A stretch of DNA of 22,829 nt from JAAYJT01 sp037446395 (GTDB taxonomy: Bacteria; Bacteroidota; Bacteroidia; Bacteroidales; JAAYJT01), in assembly GCA_037446395.1 (NCBI GenBank), contig JBBIIP010000034.1:1-22829 (forward strand). Reading direction: 5' to 3'. The notes under the pieces were generated by a model. It saw only the letters and a list, made by a program, of their open reading frames with translations. It searched no databases and was not told the DNA's origin. Every line of letters begins with the position of its first letter. The first letter of the stretch is position 1. Shown one piece after another: positions 22,639 through 22,829 of the stretch. The position numbers and the translations under genes are program-made.

Positions 22639-22655
22639 TCTCGTGATGAACGAGA
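22639..22655 (+). other. Hairpin between tRNA-Lys and tRNA-Pro
   Basis: TCTCGT (22639-22644) pairs perfectly with ACGAGA (22650-22655) across GATGA. No T tract follows, so it is not a terminator. It may mark the spacer for cleavage. A palindrome, GAGATCTC (22635-22642), overlaps its left arm. Confidence 0.45.
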
Positions 22656-22672
22656 CACTTCTTCGACTTTAT

Positions 22673-22746
22673 CGGGGTGTGGCGCAGTTGGCTAGCGCGC
22701 TACGTTCGGGACGTAGAGGTCGCGAGTTCGAGTCTCGCCACCCCGA
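22673..22746 (+). tRNA. tRNA-Pro (anticodon CGG)
   Basis: The 74-nt cloverleaf has acceptor CGGGGTG pairing with CACCCCG and discriminator A. The anticodon stem CTACG/CGTAG encloses TTCGGGA, giving anticodon CGG. The T arm is GCGAG-TTCGAGT-CTCGC. CCA is not encoded. It reads CCG codons. Confidence 0.97.
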
Positions 22747-22755
22747 CTACTATAA

Positions 22756-22828
22756 GCCACTTTAGCTCAGTCGGTAGAGCAGCGCATTCGTAATGCGCGG
22801 GTCGTGGGTTCGAGTCCCATGAGTGGCT
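22756..22828 (+). tRNA. tRNA-Thr (anticodon CGU)
   Basis: The 73-nt cloverleaf has acceptor GCCACTT pairing with GAGTGGC, with one G-T pair, and discriminator T. The anticodon stem GCGCA/TGCGC encloses TTCGTAA, giving anticodon CGT. The T arm is GTGGG-TTCGAGT-CCCAT. It ends one base before the window edge and lies 9 nt after tRNA-Pro. It reads ACG codons. Confidence 0.96.
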
Positions 22829-22829
22829 C

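Noticed and set aside
22520..22700. Open frame starting ATGGCTCG that reads through tRNA-Lys.
   Set aside because: It is the familiar false translation of a tRNA gene (SVAQLVEQ... type); the tRNA fold explains the sequence.
1..22829. Mobile elements, CRISPR arrays, toxin-antitoxin or defence modules.
   Set aside because: No transposase, integrase, inverted-repeat ends, regular direct-repeat array or defence protein motif was seen. tRNA genes at the right edge could be an attachment site, but the window ends there and no repeat of a tRNA 3' end was found inside it.

Overview
The window reads as chromosomal DNA from a member of the Bacteroidota, probably a Bacteroidales-type anaerobe. Four things point there. 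Many genes have the Bacteroidota sigma-A -7 element TAnnTTTG (for example at 2920, 10269, 12744, 22427 and, on the minus strand, 18307, 21143 and 22347). Most starts lack a Shine-Dalgarno sequence. The proteins look like Bacteroidota versions of their families: AURKAIP1/COX24-type small ribosomal protein, RNase G, TK1-type thymidine kinase, split acyl-CoA carboxylase, MeaB. The tRNA genes do not encode CCA. Coding density is very high, and I see no insertion sequence, prophage, CRISPR array or other accessory module.

Layout. Positions 1-2819 hold the tail of a tiny ribosomal protein gene, a long hairpin terminator, RNase G (rng) with a clean intrinsic terminator, and trpS. Positions 3057-6639 form a three-gene operon for a biotin-dependent acyl-CoA carboxylase: biotin carboxylase, biotin carrier and carboxyltransferase. 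Positions 6642-10161 run on the minus strand as a probable operon: an unnamed conserved gene, a secreted M28 peptidase, rsmI and purN. Positions 10313-16837 run on the plus strand: tdk, a secreted cyclophilin, pheS, thiL, uvrC and a phospholipase D-family protein. From 16834 the strands alternate: an EamA transporter and hsp20 (minus), a lipid-flippase-like membrane protein (plus), a type I-like glutamine synthetase and meaB (both minus). The right edge carries tRNA-Lys(CUU), tRNA-Pro(CGG) and tRNA-Thr(CGU) behind a strong promoter.

How the genes fit together. Most are housekeeping: RNA processing and modification, tRNA charging, nucleotide and thiamine synthesis, and DNA repair. The clearest metabolic theme is propionyl-/methylmalonyl-CoA chemistry: the carboxylase operon at the left and the methylmalonyl-CoA mutase chaperone MeaB at the right, although the mutase itself is not in the window.

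I did not find a convincing new multi-gene system. The points most worth a second look are paired operator-like repeats 31 bp apart between hsp20 and the flippase-like gene, three convergent gene pairs whose stop codons touch or interlock, and the unnamed conserved gene at 9265-10161.
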